This document shows positions 35,144 to 44,555 of a DNA stretch of 64,000 nucleotides, in pieces. A program made the position numbers and the translations under genes. The stretch covers positions 434,001 to 498,000 of the forward strand of contig NZ_CP069356.1 in the NCBI RefSeq assembly GCF_016864375.1, written 5' to 3'. Source of the DNA: Microvirga sp. VF16. GTDB taxonomy: Bacteria > Pseudomonadota > Alphaproteobacteria > Rhizobiales > Beijerinckiaceae. Each line of letters starts with the position of its first letter. Positions within the stretch are counted from its first letter, which is position 1. The notes under the pieces are model-generated. The model had not been told where the DNA came from. It was given only the letters and a program-made list of their open reading frames with translations, and searched no databases.

Positions 35144-36307
35144 TCAGGACATCGGTTCTGGAGCAGGTCTCGGGTCTTCGGGCAAGGGGATGAACTCCTG
35201 GTCATCGCTCAGGGGGAGATGAATGCGGCCGTTCTGCCAGTCCGCTTTGGCCTGCTCGATTCTCTCCTTGCGCGATGACACGAAATTCCACCAGATGTGC
35301 CGTGGCCCCAGAGGTTCCCCGCCCAGCAGCATGACCGTCGAGGCTTCAAGGGCGGTCAGGACGGGATCCGAGCTGCCGGCGAAGATCAGCATCTGCCCTG
35401 GGCCATATTCCCGCCCGTCCGCCTCCAGCCGGCCCGTCACCACATAAGCGGCCCGCTCCGGATACTCGCTGGGCAGGCCGATCCGGCCGCCGGGCTGCAG
35501 CTCGGCATGGATGTAGAAGAGGGGTGATTGCGTCCTGACCGGGTTGGACAGCCCAAAGGCTTGTCCCGCAATAAGTCGGGCCGAGACACCCGGTTCGCCG
35601 AACACTGGTAGGTCCTCAGCGCCATGATGGACAAAGCTCGGCGCCATCTCCTCCTGGGCTTCCGGGAGAGCCACCCAGGCTTGGATGCCATGCACCCGCC
35701 CGACGCTCTGGCGGATGGGGCCGTCGAACCGCTCGGAATGGCTGATGCCGCTGCTGGCGGTCATCCAGTTCACGGCTCCGGGCCGGATGGCCTGCTGCGC
35801 CCCGGTGCTGTCCCAGTGCGTGATCTCGCCATCAAACAGGTAGGTGACGGTTGAGAGGCCGATGTGAGGATGGGGGCGCACGTTGGTTGTTCGAGGCATG
35901 TGCGGCGGCAGGTCCACCGGTCCCATATGGTCGAAGAAGATGAACGGTCCGACCATGCGCCGCCTCATGAAGGGCAGCACTCGGCCAACTTCGAAGCCGC
36001 CGACATCCTTTCGCCTCGCGGCAATCACCAGATCCAGCATCCGTCCCTCCGTAATGCCCGCGATCAGGATGAAGGCCAGGGTCACGGCCACGAGCACCGC
36101 TGCGATCCGCGGCAGCTTCCAGCGTCTGAGCCAGTTGACCAGCGGCGTCAGGGCGAAGCTCAGGAGGATCGCGAGAGCAAAGGGAACGAAGAGATCGCGG
36201 CCGAAGTAGAGGCCAGCTATTGCCAGGACGATGCCACCGGCGGTCAGGATAGGGGATCCCGCAGGCTGAAGGGCAGGCGGGGGCGGCGCCGGAGCCGGGT
36301 CGGCCAT
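35144..36307 (-). CDS. AI-2E transporter N-terminus fused in frame to a pirin
   Basis: A 387-residue hybrid. Residues 1-84 are the start of an AI-2E (PerM/UPF0118) family permease: LTAGGIVLAIAGLYFGRDLF, VPFALAILLSFALTPLVNWL and VAVTLAFILIAG, two or three helices. From about residue 88 it is a pirin (bicupin, quercetinase-like): RRMVGPFIFFDHMGPVDLPP, RPHPHIGLSTVTYLFDGEIT with metal-site His, GAVNWMTASSGISHSERF, and the C-terminal cupin GRIGLPSEYPERAAYVVTG. The pirin half is complete; most of the permease is missing. An ATG at 36040 (MLDLVIAARRKDVG) has GGAGGGA upstream, so the pirin could also be made alone. A deletion joining two neighbours is the likely origin. The start at 36307 has GAAGG upstream. 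Confidence 0.85.
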   Translation of the reverse strand: MADPAPAPPPPALQPAGSPILTAGGIVLAIAGLYFGRDLFVPFALAILLSFALTPLVNWLRRWKLPRIAAVLVAVTLAFILIAGITEGRMLDLVIAARRKDVGGFEVGRVLPFMRRRMVGPFIFFDHMGPVDLPPHMPRTTNVRPHPHIGLSTVTYLFDGEITHWDSTGAQQAIRPGAVNWMTASSGISHSERFDGPIRQSVGRVHGIQAWVALPEAQEEMAPSFVHHGAEDLPVFGEPGVSARLIAGQAFGLSNPVRTQSPLFYIHAELQPGGRIGLPSEYPERAAYVVTGRLEADGREYGPGQMLIFAGSSDPVLTALEASTVMLLGGEPLGPRHIWWNFVSSRKERIEQAKADWQNGRIHLPLSDDQEFIPLPEDPRPAPEPMS

Positions 36308-36807
36308 CGTGCAGTGCCTTCGGTTCAGGTTAACCGCAGGACAACTCGACGCCAGTGGCATTTGATCCGATCGGCGGTTCGGGTGCGTTGTCGTCGTCGC
36401 CGTGGGGCTGCACTGCCCATCCGCGTGGCGCCATCGGAGAGGCATGACTGAAGGGGCTGCTCCAGTGCTGTCTCCTAGATCGACGGAGCTTTGCCTTGCG
36501 CGATCTGGCGGCAGGAAGGGATCAAAAGCAGGAGATCGAGGCTAGGAGATAGAGCTAACCTTCTGTCGTCTGATGCGAAGTGCGGGTTTTGGCACCAAGC
36601 GGTGGTAGGTTGAAGATCCGCCTTCCTGCGGTGGAACGGACATCGACACCGTCGCGCTCAGGGGCAGTGCGTGACCCGAACTGGTCACCTGTTGCGGTGC
36701 GCACAAACGATTCAGCCGAAGAGTCTGGCTCGTCCCTCATGACTGATTGGAACGGGCGACCTAGGATAACATATGCAGTGATTGCTTCACGGCCTGGAGA
36801 TCAATGC
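36308..36807. other. Divergent intergenic region
   Basis: 500 bases between the leftward fusion gene and the rightward kinase. Open frames continue upstream of both genes but show no recognisable protein. Promoters for both must lie here; none could be assigned. Confidence 0.35.
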
Positions 36808-38535
36808 ATGAGGCCCCGGTCTGCCCGGTTTGGCTTTTCCCTTGCCCCAGCCGTTGTCCTCGCGCTCGGCATCGTGCTGCTGGGCGCGCTCGAACTCATG
36901 CAAAGTTACAACGAGAGGGTAGGACGGGGCGAGGAGAATGCCCGGAATCTCGTCCATGTGCTGGCCGAGCAGACCGAGCGAACCTTCCAGGCGGTCGACT
37001 TCACGCTGCTGGGGCTCCGTGAGGCCCTGACCGCCGCTCCCGACTTGCCGGAGAACGATGCCCGCTTCCGGGATGCGCTGAAAGAGCGGCTCAAGGCCTT
37101 GCCGTATGTTCGCGCCCTCTATGTCATTGGTCCGGATGGACTCATCACGCACGACACCGACTATCCCTCCACACCAAGAGTCACCCTGGCGGACCGGCCC
37201 TACTTCAAGGCACATCAGGAAGATCCTAGCCTCGGCCTGCAGATCGGGCCGCCGCTTCGCAGTCGGTCAGTCAATGTCTGGTTCGTCAGCTTCAGCCGCA
37301 GGATCAACCGGCCTGACGGCAGCTTCGGCGGGATCGTCGTGGCCGCCGTCGAGCCCAGGTACTTTGAGGAGTTCTACCGCAACCTCTCTGTTGGTGAGAA
37401 CGGATTTATCGCGCTTCTGCTGCGCGACGGCACCCTTCTGGCCCGCAGCCCGGCCTCCGAGGAGGCCATCGGCAGGTCCTACGCAGCGGCGGAGCCATTC
37501 TACACTTACCTATCACGCAGTTCGCAGGGCGTCTTCTGGGGCGCCAGCCCGGTCGACCGTACGATCAGGGTGACCGCGTATCATGCCCTCGGCACCACAC
37601 CGGCTGTGGTTCTGGTTGGCCTGGCGCAGCAAACCGTGTTTCAGCCTTGGCGCGAGCATGCGGTCATGGAGGCCATCTCGACGGCCGTCCTCCTCGGCCT
37701 GGTCGGCGCCCTGATTGTCCTCGTTCAGAGAAGCCGCCGACGCGAACAGGCCGAGCAGGAGCGGCTTAGCCGCGCGCAGCGACTGGAGGGACTCGGGCGC
37801 ATCGCCGGCGGCATCGCACACGATCTCGGCAACACGATCCGGATCATGCAATCGACATTTCTGCTCCTGAGGCCCTCTCTGGCCGACCGCCCCGACACCT
37901 TGTCCCTGGTTGACGAGGCCGACCAGGCCCTCAAGGGTGCGAGGGCCATGATCGAGCGCCTGCTCGCCTTCGCGCGGCGGCAGGACCTTCGGCCGGAGGT
38001 GACCGTGATCGACGAGCGGATCGCGGGCTTTGCCCCGATCTTGCGGCAGGCGGCGGGTCCTCGGATCGCGCTCGACCTCAAGTTGGCCGGCATGGGCAGC
38101 GCAGCCCTGCTCGATCCGGTCCAGCTCGAAGCAACGCTGCTCAACCTAGTGCTGAACGCCCGCGATGCCATGCCGGACGGGGGCATCATCACCGTGGCGA
38201 CCGAGATCACCGCCCCACCTCCCGGGCCGGTGGCGTTCCACCGCATGTCCGGCAGGGATGAGCGGTGGGTTCGGATTTCGGTGACGGATACGGGCATCGG
38301 GATGCCTCCGGCGGTGCTGGAGCGGGCCTTCGACCCCTTCTTCACCACCAAGGGACATGGAAACGGGCTCGGCCTCAGCCAGGTGCTGGGCTTCGTCCAG
38401 CAAAGTGCCGGTGACGTGCAGCTGGAGAGTGAAGAGGGCCGCGGCACGACAGTGCGCCTGATGTTCCCTGCTGTCACTGGAGAGGACCAGACTGACGGTC
38501 GCCGGGTCCGAAGTGCCATCGGTTCGGGAGAGTAG
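36808..38535 (+). CDS. Sensor histidine kinase with PDC/Cache-type periplasmic domain
   Basis: A 575-residue kinase. TM1 (PAVVLALGIVLLGALELMQS) is followed by a double PDC sensor domain (QTERTFQAVDFTLLGLREAL; ALYVIGPDGLITHDTDYPST; RPYFKAHQEDPSLGLQIGPP; GIVVAAVEPRYFEEFYRNLS). TM2 (ISTAVLLGLVGALIVLVQRS) leads to HisKA RIAGGIAHDLGNTIRIMQST, N box EATLLNLVLNARDAMPDGG, G1 VTDTGIGMPPAVLERAF and G2 TTKGHGNGLGLSQVLGFVQQ. HDLGN replaces the usual HDFNN of this group. GGAG precedes the ATG at 36808; a longer open frame upstream is ignored. It forms an operon with the LuxR-type regulator 112 bases downstream, its likely partner. Confidence 0.9.
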   Translation: MRPRSARFGFSLAPAVVLALGIVLLGALELMQSYNERVGRGEENARNLVHVLAEQTERTFQAVDFTLLGLREALTAAPDLPENDARFRDALKERLKALPYVRALYVIGPDGLITHDTDYPSTPRVTLADRPYFKAHQEDPSLGLQIGPPLRSRSVNVWFVSFSRRINRPDGSFGGIVVAAVEPRYFEEFYRNLSVGENGFIALLLRDGTLLARSPASEEAIGRSYAAAEPFYTYLSRSSQGVFWGASPVDRTIRVTAYHALGTTPAVVLVGLAQQTVFQPWREHAVMEAISTAVLLGLVGALIVLVQRSRRREQAEQERLSRAQRLEGLGRIAGGIAHDLGNTIRIMQSTFLLLRPSLADRPDTLSLVDEADQALKGARAMIERLLAFARRQDLRPEVTVIDERIAGFAPILRQAAGPRIALDLKLAGMGSAALLDPVQLEATLLNLVLNARDAMPDGGIITVATEITAPPPGPVAFHRMSGRDERWVRISVTDTGIGMPPAVLERAFDPFFTTKGHGNGLGLSQVLGFVQQSAGDVQLESEEGRGTTVRLMFPAVTGEDQTDGRRVRSAIGSGE

Positions 38536-38647
38536 CCTTCCCAGGGGGCACGGCACTCAGGAAAATCCTGAGTCCTTGTTCGGGTCCAGACCCGATGGGT
38601 CTGATACGGCGCCGCAGGTAAGAATTGTCGGGTCCTATGAGCGTGCC

Positions 38648-39286
38648 ATGACCATCAAACTTCTTGTAGCCGACGACCATGCCATCGTGCGTCGGGGCTT
38701 GCAGGCTCTGCTGGAGGCGCAAGCCGGCTGGCAGGTCTGCGCCGAGGCCGACGACGGGCAATCGGCGGTCGACCTAGCCGGCCAACATCGGCCGGACGTG
38801 GCGATCCTCGACTACGCCCTGCCGGGGCTGAACGGCCTCGAAGCCACCCGCCACATGCGCCTCGCCAGCCCGGGCACCGAAGTGCTGATCTACACGATGC
38901 ATAACAATGACGATGTGATCCGCGACGTGCTGCGAGCCGGGGCACGCGGCTATCTGCTCAAGACGGAGGACGACACTGAGGTTGTCAGGGCGGTGCGGGC
39001 TCTATTGCGCAAGCAGCCCTACTTCTCGCCCCAAGTGGCCGAAACCTTGCTCGATACCTTTCTGAGCGGCGGCAAGGTGGTGGCCTCGCAAACCTTGAGC
39101 TCCCGTGAACGGGAGGTTATCCAGCTCGTGGCGGAGGGGCAGAGCAACCGCGACATCGCCGAGCGCTGGAAGGTGAGCATCAAGACCGTCGAGAGCCACC
39201 GGACCTCGGCGATGAAGAAACTGAACCTGCGCTCGGGGGTGGAGCTTGCCCTCTATGCCGTGCGCAACAAGCTGATCGAGCCCTGA
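38648..39286 (+). CDS. NarL/LuxR-type response regulator
   Basis: A 212-residue regulator. Receiver: IKLLVADDHAIVRRGLQALL with the acidic pair, phosphorylation Asp in VAILDYALPGLNGLEATRHM, YTMHNNDDVIRDVLRAGARG and the Lys in YLLKTEDD. LuxR HTH: LSSREREVIQLVAEGQSNRD, then IAERWKVSIKTVESHRTSAM. Located directly downstream of a histidine kinase on the same strand, so the two almost surely form one signalling pair. Target genes are unknown; the three small genes further downstream are candidates. Confidence 0.93.
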   Translation: MTIKLLVADDHAIVRRGLQALLEAQAGWQVCAEADDGQSAVDLAGQHRPDVAILDYALPGLNGLEATRHMRLASPGTEVLIYTMHNNDDVIRDVLRAGARGYLLKTEDDTEVVRAVRALLRKQPYFSPQVAETLLDTFLSGGKVVASQTLSSREREVIQLVAEGQSNRDIAERWKVSIKTVESHRTSAMKKLNLRSGVELALYAVRNKLIEP

Positions 39287-39664
39287 CTCCCTGTCTCAGA
39301 GAGTAGGGCAATCCCGACCCGCTCTTCCGGTCCTCACCTGATTTCAATCCAAGTGGCAATGCGGTTTGCTGACTGGCGCCGACGCCTTGGGGCTGGTCCG
39401 GACCGACATGTCTTCCGGCCGGCTGGAGGCTAGACCTTCAGAGGCCTTCGTTCAGAGCGCCAGGCGACGGAGCCCCGGCGAGAGCGGCGTCCGACGTGAT
39501 AGCTGAGGAATAGAATATGCTGGCGTGGATTGGCAGGCGCCTGATCGGCCTCTGGCGAGCCGCAGGCACCCGGATCGACAAAGCGATCATCGCATCGGCC
39601 GTCAGAAATTCGGATGAAAGAACCAGGGGGGCAGACCTCCGCTATCGACAGTCCGGAGACCGCA
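39287..39664. other. Intergenic downstream of the regulator
   Basis: Nearly 380 bases with one overlapping plus-strand frame at 39517-39729 (MLAWIGRRLIGLWRAAGTRI) that overlaps the next gene in another frame. The latter has a plausible amphipathic start but no firm support. Confidence 0.3.
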
Positions 39665-40021
39665 ATGCTTGGGATGCTCGGAAAAACAGGAATTCCCATC
39701 AGCCTCATCGGGGCCGCGATGAGCCCTGACGAGATCGAACAGCGCATCATCCGCGCCTATGTCCAGCTTGCCTGCACGCCTGAGACGGATGGCTCGCGCA
39801 CTGTGACCGTGGTCCGGTTCGGCGCGCTGGAGGCACGGCTGACCGAGATCCCGGAGGAGCTAAGGCTGCCGGGTCTGCCATGGCTCTGGCTGGAGCTTTA
39901 CTCCCATTCACGGCAAGCGGTCGTCGACAGTTGCGGCTGCACCGAACTCGACGAGCCTGAACTCACTCTGGCAGTCGAACTGATCATCAACGCGAGGCAG
40001 TGGGTTCAAGATCTACACTAG
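39665..40021 (+). CDS. Hypothetical protein with VDSCGC motif (copy 2)
   Basis: A 118-residue paralogue of the protein at 28975: AMSPDEIEQRIIRAYVQLAC, VVRFGALEARLTEIPEELRL, PWLWLELYSHSRQAVVDSCG, then CTELDEPELTLAVELIINAR. GGAG lies six bases before the ATG at 39665; an internal ATG at 39719 (MSPDEIEQ) is an alternative that matches the conserved block. Family not recognised. It follows a response-regulator gene, and copy 1 lies beside a kinase, so both copies keep company with signalling genes. Confidence 0.65.
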   Translation: MLGMLGKTGIPISLIGAAMSPDEIEQRIIRAYVQLACTPETDGSRTVTVVRFGALEARLTEIPEELRLPGLPWLWLELYSHSRQAVVDSCGCTELDEPELTLAVELIINARQWVQDLH

Positions 40022-40319
40022 GAGAATACGTCCCATCAGCCTTCATCGGTCTCGTAACCGAACCCTTGGACAGCGGCTTGGGAAGGAGTGATGGTGCAGC
40101 TTTCCGCTGGGCAGCACAAGCAGGCGGCTAGCACAAGCTCATGAGGAGAGGCCCACTATGCCGAGGCTGCCAAAACGGATTGAACCGTAGGCTCTTCTGG
40201 CCTGGACCAGAGGAACTCTGACGGTCGTTCCGGGTCCTCACCTGATTCCAATCCTGGTCGGTTTGGCCCAGAGCTTCCCATCCGCAAAGCCGCCGCACGC
40301 GGCTCATGGAAGAGGTGAC

Positions 40320-40550
40320 ATGCCGCATTTTTATTTCGACGTCCGGGCAGGGACAGAGGTCCTCTCAGATCCGGACGGCTTTGAACTCGACAGCCTGGAG
40401 GGTGCCGAGCAGGAGGCGACGCAGACCGCTCTTGCGCTTGGACGGGATTGGTTGCCACGCACCCGCGAGGTGTGTGTCGAGGTCCGGGACGAATGGCGTC
40501 ATCTGCGATTGATCTTGAGCGTTGCGCTGAGGGTGAAGAGGCTGGACTGA
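40320..40550 (+). CDS. DUF6894-type small protein (second copy)
   Basis: A 76-residue protein starting MPHFYFDVRAGTEVLSDPDG, with GAEQEATQTALALGRDWLP in the middle and EVCVEVRDEWRHLRLILSVA near the end, the DUF6894 layout. GAAGAGG precedes the ATG. It is homologous to but clearly diverged from the protein at 25694. With the VDSCGC protein 300 bases upstream it forms a pair that is repeated, in other spacing, at 25.7-29.3 kb. Confidence 0.75.
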   Translation: MPHFYFDVRAGTEVLSDPDGFELDSLEGAEQEATQTALALGRDWLPRTREVCVEVRDEWRHLRLILSVALRVKRLD

Positions 40551-40894
40551 GTGGGCTGCGGGTGAGGCTATCCTAGGTTTCCGCACACGCGAGGGTCACC
40601 GCCCTTCCAATGTTCGCGCCTAGCGAAGTCGCCGTTTGAGCCGAATTCAGGACGATACCCTCTCCCGTCCTTCAAGCAATCAAAAGGGTCAGAATGTCTG
40701 CGTGTGGCACGTTCCAGAAGTACGTCGAATGTCTGTAAAGGCGCGATGAGCGGACCTTCATTTCATTGGCTGTTCGTTACTCTTTGACCCATTCCTGACC
40801 TTCACCAAATGACTGGAGCCGGGAGCCCCCACGCGTATCCGCTTCTTCTCAGATCGTGTCGTGGGAATGGCTGCCGGAGAAATCTCGTGGCTTG
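40551..40894. other. Intergenic, no gene seen
   Basis: About 340 bases between two convergent genes. No recognisable protein, and no clear terminator apart from short G/C-rich repeats. Confidence 0.35.
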
Positions 40895-41914
40895 CTAGCG
40901 GACTGGGATGCCGTACTGAAGACCGCCCTTGGTCCACAGCGCGTTCTGACCGCGCTTGATCTTGAGCGGAGAACCCTCGCCGACGTTGCGCTCGAAGCTC
41001 TCGCCGTAATTGCCCACGTGCCTGATGACGCGGACGGCCCAGTCGTTGGGCAGGCCGATGGCCTCACCGAACTTGCCCTCGGTGCCGAGCAGGCGCTTGA
41101 TCTCCGGATTGACAGAGGCCTTCATCTGCTCGACGTTGGCCTGCGTCACGCCGAGCTCCTCGGCATCGAGCATGGCGTTGAAGGTCCAGCGCACGATGTC
41201 AGCCCACTGGTTGTCGCCCTGGCGCACGGCCGGGCCAAGCGGCTCCTTCGAGATGACCTCGGGCAGAATGACGTGATCGTCCGGGTTCGAGAGGGTCAGC
41301 CGCGCGGCATAGAGGCCGGAGACGTCGGTCGTCATCGCATCGCAGCGGCCGGCCTCATAGGCCTTCTTCGCCTCCGTCGCGTTCGCGAAGCTCATCGGCT
41401 GATAGGTCAGGTTGTTGGCGCGGAAGTAGTCGGCGAGGTTGAGCTCGGTCGTGGTGCCCTGGTCGGTGCAGACCGACTTGCCGTTCAGCTCCTTGGCCGA
41501 AGTGAGACTAAGGGATTTGCGGACCATGAAGCCCTGGCCGTCGAAGTAGTTGATCGCCGGGAACTCGAGGCCGAGCTGGGTGTCGCGCGACATGGTCGCG
41601 GTCGAGTTGCGGGCAAGGACATCAACCTGCCCGGACTGGAGCGCCGTGAAACGGTCCTGCGCCGAGAGGGGAACGAACTGCACCTTGGTCGGGTCGTCAA
41701 AGATTGCTGCTGCAATGGCGCGGCACAGGTCAACGTCGAGACCGGACCAGTTGCCCTGCGCATCCGGCGCGCCGAAGCCGGGGGCACCCCGGTTCGAGCC
41801 GCAGGTCAGGATGCCTTTCTGCTTCACGCTGTTCAGTGTCGCCTGGGCCGAGGCGGCCGTCGCGAGCAGGCTTGCTGTCAGGCCGACGGCAATCGATGTG
41901 AGAGCGTTGATCAT
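40895..41914 (-). CDS. Polar amino-acid ABC transporter substrate-binding protein
   Basis: A 339-residue periplasmic binding protein of family SBP_bac_3, closest in style to AapJ (general L-amino-acid binding). A signal peptide (MINALTSIAVGLTASLLATA, cleaved after ASA) is followed by LNSVKQKGILTCGSNRGAPG, GLDVDLCRAIAAAIFDDPTK, QVDVLARNSTATMSRDTQLG, GKSVCTDQGTTTELNLADYF and GNYGESFERNVGEGSPLKI, all characteristic. GGGAG precedes the ATG at 41914. No permease or ATPase gene (aapQMP) is near, so it is an orphan that would have to use a transporter encoded elsewhere. Confidence 0.9.
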   Translation of the reverse strand: MINALTSIAVGLTASLLATAASAQATLNSVKQKGILTCGSNRGAPGFGAPDAQGNWSGLDVDLCRAIAAAIFDDPTKVQFVPLSAQDRFTALQSGQVDVLARNSTATMSRDTQLGLEFPAINYFDGQGFMVRKSLSLTSAKELNGKSVCTDQGTTTELNLADYFRANNLTYQPMSFANATEAKKAYEAGRCDAMTTDVSGLYAARLTLSNPDDHVILPEVISKEPLGPAVRQGDNQWADIVRWTFNAMLDAEELGVTQANVEQMKASVNPEIKRLLGTEGKFGEAIGLPNDWAVRVIRHVGNYGESFERNVGEGSPLKIKRGQNALWTKGGLQYGIPVR

Positions 41915-41977
41915 GACGCTGTCTCCCAATGTCGGTTTCACCTGTGACCATGGAAGTGAATTTATCAGCGCGCCGTG

Positions 41978-42409
41978 CTAGGCCGCCTTGGTCTTCTCTC
42001 CGGCTACACGCAGGGTTCCGCTCCCGACGGCAACCGCCGCCGTGTCCGAGAACTGCGTGAACCCGGCCACCTTGCCATTCTCAATCCGGAAGGCATGAAG
42101 GAAGCGGATGTCGATGGTCTGTCCTGTCGCGGTCGCGGTTGCCCGTTCGTGGCCGAAGCAGAACACATGGTCGCCCGCGTCATGGAAGCTCTGCGGCGCG
42201 AACTCCTCGAACGTGTAGCCGCGGTCGAGCTCCTCGAAAAAGCGCTGCACGGCAGCCTTGCCGCTGCGAGTTCCGGCCAGCGGCACCCAGTCGGGATTGC
42301 CGACGCAGTCCCAAGCGATCGTATCCGAGCAGTGCTCCAGGATGGTGTCGATCCGCCCGCTGCGGAAGGCCTCATAAAGCATCTGGATCAGTTCGACGTT
42401 AGTCCGCAT
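41978..42409 (-). CDS. NTF2-like / SnoaL-fold protein
   Basis: A 143-residue protein: NVELIQMLYEAFRSGRIDTI, LEHCSDTIAWDCVGNPDWVP, RFFEELDRGYTFEEFAPQSF, then HAFRIENGKVAGFTQFSDTA, the SnoaL-like limonene-hydrolase-type pattern. The conserved last strand with FTQFSDT is present. AGGAGG precedes the ATG at 42409. It lies 63 bases upstream of the binding protein gene on the same strand and may share its transcript. Substrate unknown. Confidence 0.8.
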   Translation of the reverse strand: MRTNVELIQMLYEAFRSGRIDTILEHCSDTIAWDCVGNPDWVPLAGTRSGKAAVQRFFEELDRGYTFEEFAPQSFHDAGDHVFCFGHERATATATGQTIDIRFLHAFRIENGKVAGFTQFSDTAAVAVGSGTLRVAGEKTKAA

Positions 42410-42563
42410 GGCATCCTCCTGCGCCGTGCGACCCGAAGACCCGATGGGATCCCGGGTCAGGAGAGCGATTATACACCCACGAGCGGGACCAACAGATGGA
42501 TTTGCTTGCAGGCAAGAGGGCGATCCTGTCGGGCGTGGCTCGCATGATCCGTCGCCGAAATCT

Positions 42564-44555
42564 CTATTCAAGGCCGGCCATGGCCAAACCACGTTCGTAG
42601 TGCTCCAGGTCGGCTGCATGCTGGAACCGGGCGGGCAAGCGGAGCCACGCGATGGGACCGCCAATTGACCGCAGCTCCTCCTCGCCCAGACGCTGTTGCA
42701 GCGTGGCGCGCATCCGCCGGGCATGCATGGCTGCTTCGTCCACCCGTCCTGCATAAGCCGCCGCTGCGGCCAGCCAACCGCGGTTGGTCGTGATCCGGTC
42801 CGGCGTCTGCCTCAGCCAGAACAGCGCCTCATCGTAGCGATGTGCAATGAAGCAGGCCTTGCCGATCTGCTCGGCGGATACGGGCGGAAAGTACGGATTG
42901 AGCCGGATGGCTTGCTCAGCCTGCGCGATGCCGCGCTCGGGCTCACCCGCATAGGCGTACTCCAGGCCTGTATAGCCAAGGGTCTCGACATCGCCTGGGC
43001 TGAGGGTGACGGCGCGATCCAGATGAAAGCGGGCGCCGGAGAAGTCGCGCCGCATCTGGAGCAGCATGCCGAACAGCCAATACCCTTGCGGATCCAGCGG
43101 ATCGAGCGCAATCGCCTGTTGCGCATGGCTGATCGCCCGTTCCCGTCGAAGGTCCTCCTCTTCCGGCGTGATCCCGCCGGTCGAGATGTAGCACACGGCG
43201 AGCCCGCAATGGGCGGCCGCCGAGGTCGGATCCTGCTCGAGAGCGCGGCTGAAGTGTTCGAGGGCCTTGGCATGTGACGCATGAGCGATCGAGCGCTGGT
43301 GCTCACGGCCGCGCAGGCAATGCTCATACGCGCTCAATGACTGGATCTCCCGGTGGCGTATCCGCTCCAACTCCGCCTGCTCGACCTGCACCGGGATGGT
43401 GGCCACGATGGCCATGGCCGCCTCCTCTTGGAACGAGGGCAGCTCCTCCCAATCACCCTGGTAGTGCTCGCCCCAGACTTGGCGCTGCGAGGCGCTGTCA
43501 ACCAGGCGGACGGTCACGCTCAAGCGATTGCCGGTGCGCCGGACACTGCCCTCGACCGTGTAGCGGGCGCCAAGCTGGCGCAGCCGGGCTTCGGGATCGG
43601 GATCTCGACCGAGTGCGAAGGACGTGTGCCGGGCCAGGACACCGAGCCGGCGAAAGCGCGCCAGATCGGCGATGACGTCCTCGGTCAGGGCCGCTGGCAG
43701 GCTGACCAAGGTCTGATCCTCGGAGAGATCCCGGAAGGGCAGGACCGCCACGAGCGGCCTGCCCTCCGAGGGTACGTCGCTGCGGCCCAGAACCCAGGCA
43801 GCATTGAACGGCTCCGGGGCAGAGCGCCCACGATTCTGGCTCGCGGCGCGGGCGAGTTGCTCGACCTCGGCGCCCGGCGGGATCTGGAGATCCCGTGCCA
43901 GGCGGGCGCGGAACTCGGCATAGTGACCGGCCGCGAGCGCACCCTCGCCCTGCGTCAGGTGCAGCCGCATTAGTGCCGCGTGCATGCGCTCGCAGTAGGG
44001 ATCGATCGCGAGATAGCGCTGGGCGCAGGCCTTCGCCTCCGTCACCTCGCCACGCCACAGCCTGAATGAGAACAGGTTCCAGAAGGCGGAGCGAGCCACA
44101 TCGCGCAAGCGTTCCCGCTCGGGCAGGAGCCAATCCTCGTACTCGGGGCTGAGATCGCCGACATCCGACAAAAGGTCGCCGCGGTACAGATCGCAGGCTG
44201 CGGTGAGCGCCTCAAGTGTCCCCTCCGTCGCGAGAGCCTCGAAGCGCACCGCATCAACGGCCACGCGATCCGGGTCGAGCCAGACCGAGCGGTTATCGCT
44301 GCAAAGCGGCCCCGCGCTTCCGCCAAGGATCTTCCGGAGCTGATGCAGGACGAAGCGCAGGTTGCCCTGGGCGTGCGGTGGGTCAGCGTCCGGCCACAGC
44401 AGCGCCTGGAGAATGTCGCGCCGATGCTTCGTGCCGGGGTGCAGGGCCAAGCGCGCGAGGAACTGGGGCCCCTTCTCGCCCGCGAGTTCGATGGGCCCGC
44501 GATCGGGATGCCGCAGGCGAAGCCCGCCGAGTAGTGCGATCTCGAGTTCCGCCAT
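42564..44555 (-). CDS. SARP/BTAD-type transcriptional activator with TPRs
   Basis: A 663-residue multidomain regulator. An OmpR-like winged helix (LEIALLGGLRLRHPDRGPIE; DILQALLWPDADPPHAQGNL, then RFVLHQLRKIL) is followed by a bacterial transcriptional activator domain (about 95-245; AHYAEFRARLARDL region), a FlgO/TolB-like central domain as in adenylate-cyclase-linked proteins (LVAVLPFRDLSEDQTLVSLP, YTVEGSVRRTGNRLSVTVRL, VDSASQRQVWGEHYQGDW), and TPR repeats from about 400 (ALEHFSRALEQDPTSAAAHC; ARFHLDRAVTLSPGDVETLG; AEQAIRLNPYFPPVSAEQIG). Such proteins are common in rhizobia; ligands are unknown. It reads toward the NTF2-like and binding-protein genes with 154 bases between. Confidence 0.88.
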   Translation of the reverse strand: MAELEIALLGGLRLRHPDRGPIELAGEKGPQFLARLALHPGTKHRRDILQALLWPDADPPHAQGNLRFVLHQLRKILGGSAGPLCSDNRSVWLDPDRVAVDAVRFEALATEGTLEALTAACDLYRGDLLSDVGDLSPEYEDWLLPERERLRDVARSAFWNLFSFRLWRGEVTEAKACAQRYLAIDPYCERMHAALMRLHLTQGEGALAAGHYAEFRARLARDLQIPPGAEVEQLARAASQNRGRSAPEPFNAAWVLGRSDVPSEGRPLVAVLPFRDLSEDQTLVSLPAALTEDVIADLARFRRLGVLARHTSFALGRDPDPEARLRQLGARYTVEGSVRRTGNRLSVTVRLVDSASQRQVWGEHYQGDWEELPSFQEEAAMAIVATIPVQVEQAELERIRHREIQSLSAYEHCLRGREHQRSIAHASHAKALEHFSRALEQDPTSAAAHCGLAVCYISTGGITPEEEDLRRERAISHAQQAIALDPLDPQGYWLFGMLLQMRRDFSGARFHLDRAVTLSPGDVETLGYTGLEYAYAGEPERGIAQAEQAIRLNPYFPPVSAEQIGKACFIAHRYDEALFWLRQTPDRITTNRGWLAAAAAYAGRVDEAAMHARRMRATLQQRLGEEELRSIGGPIAWLRLPARFQHAADLEHYERGLAMAGLE

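Noticed and set aside
40856..41947. 363-codon plus-strand frame
   Set aside because: Antisense to the AapJ-like binding protein; no recognisable domain.
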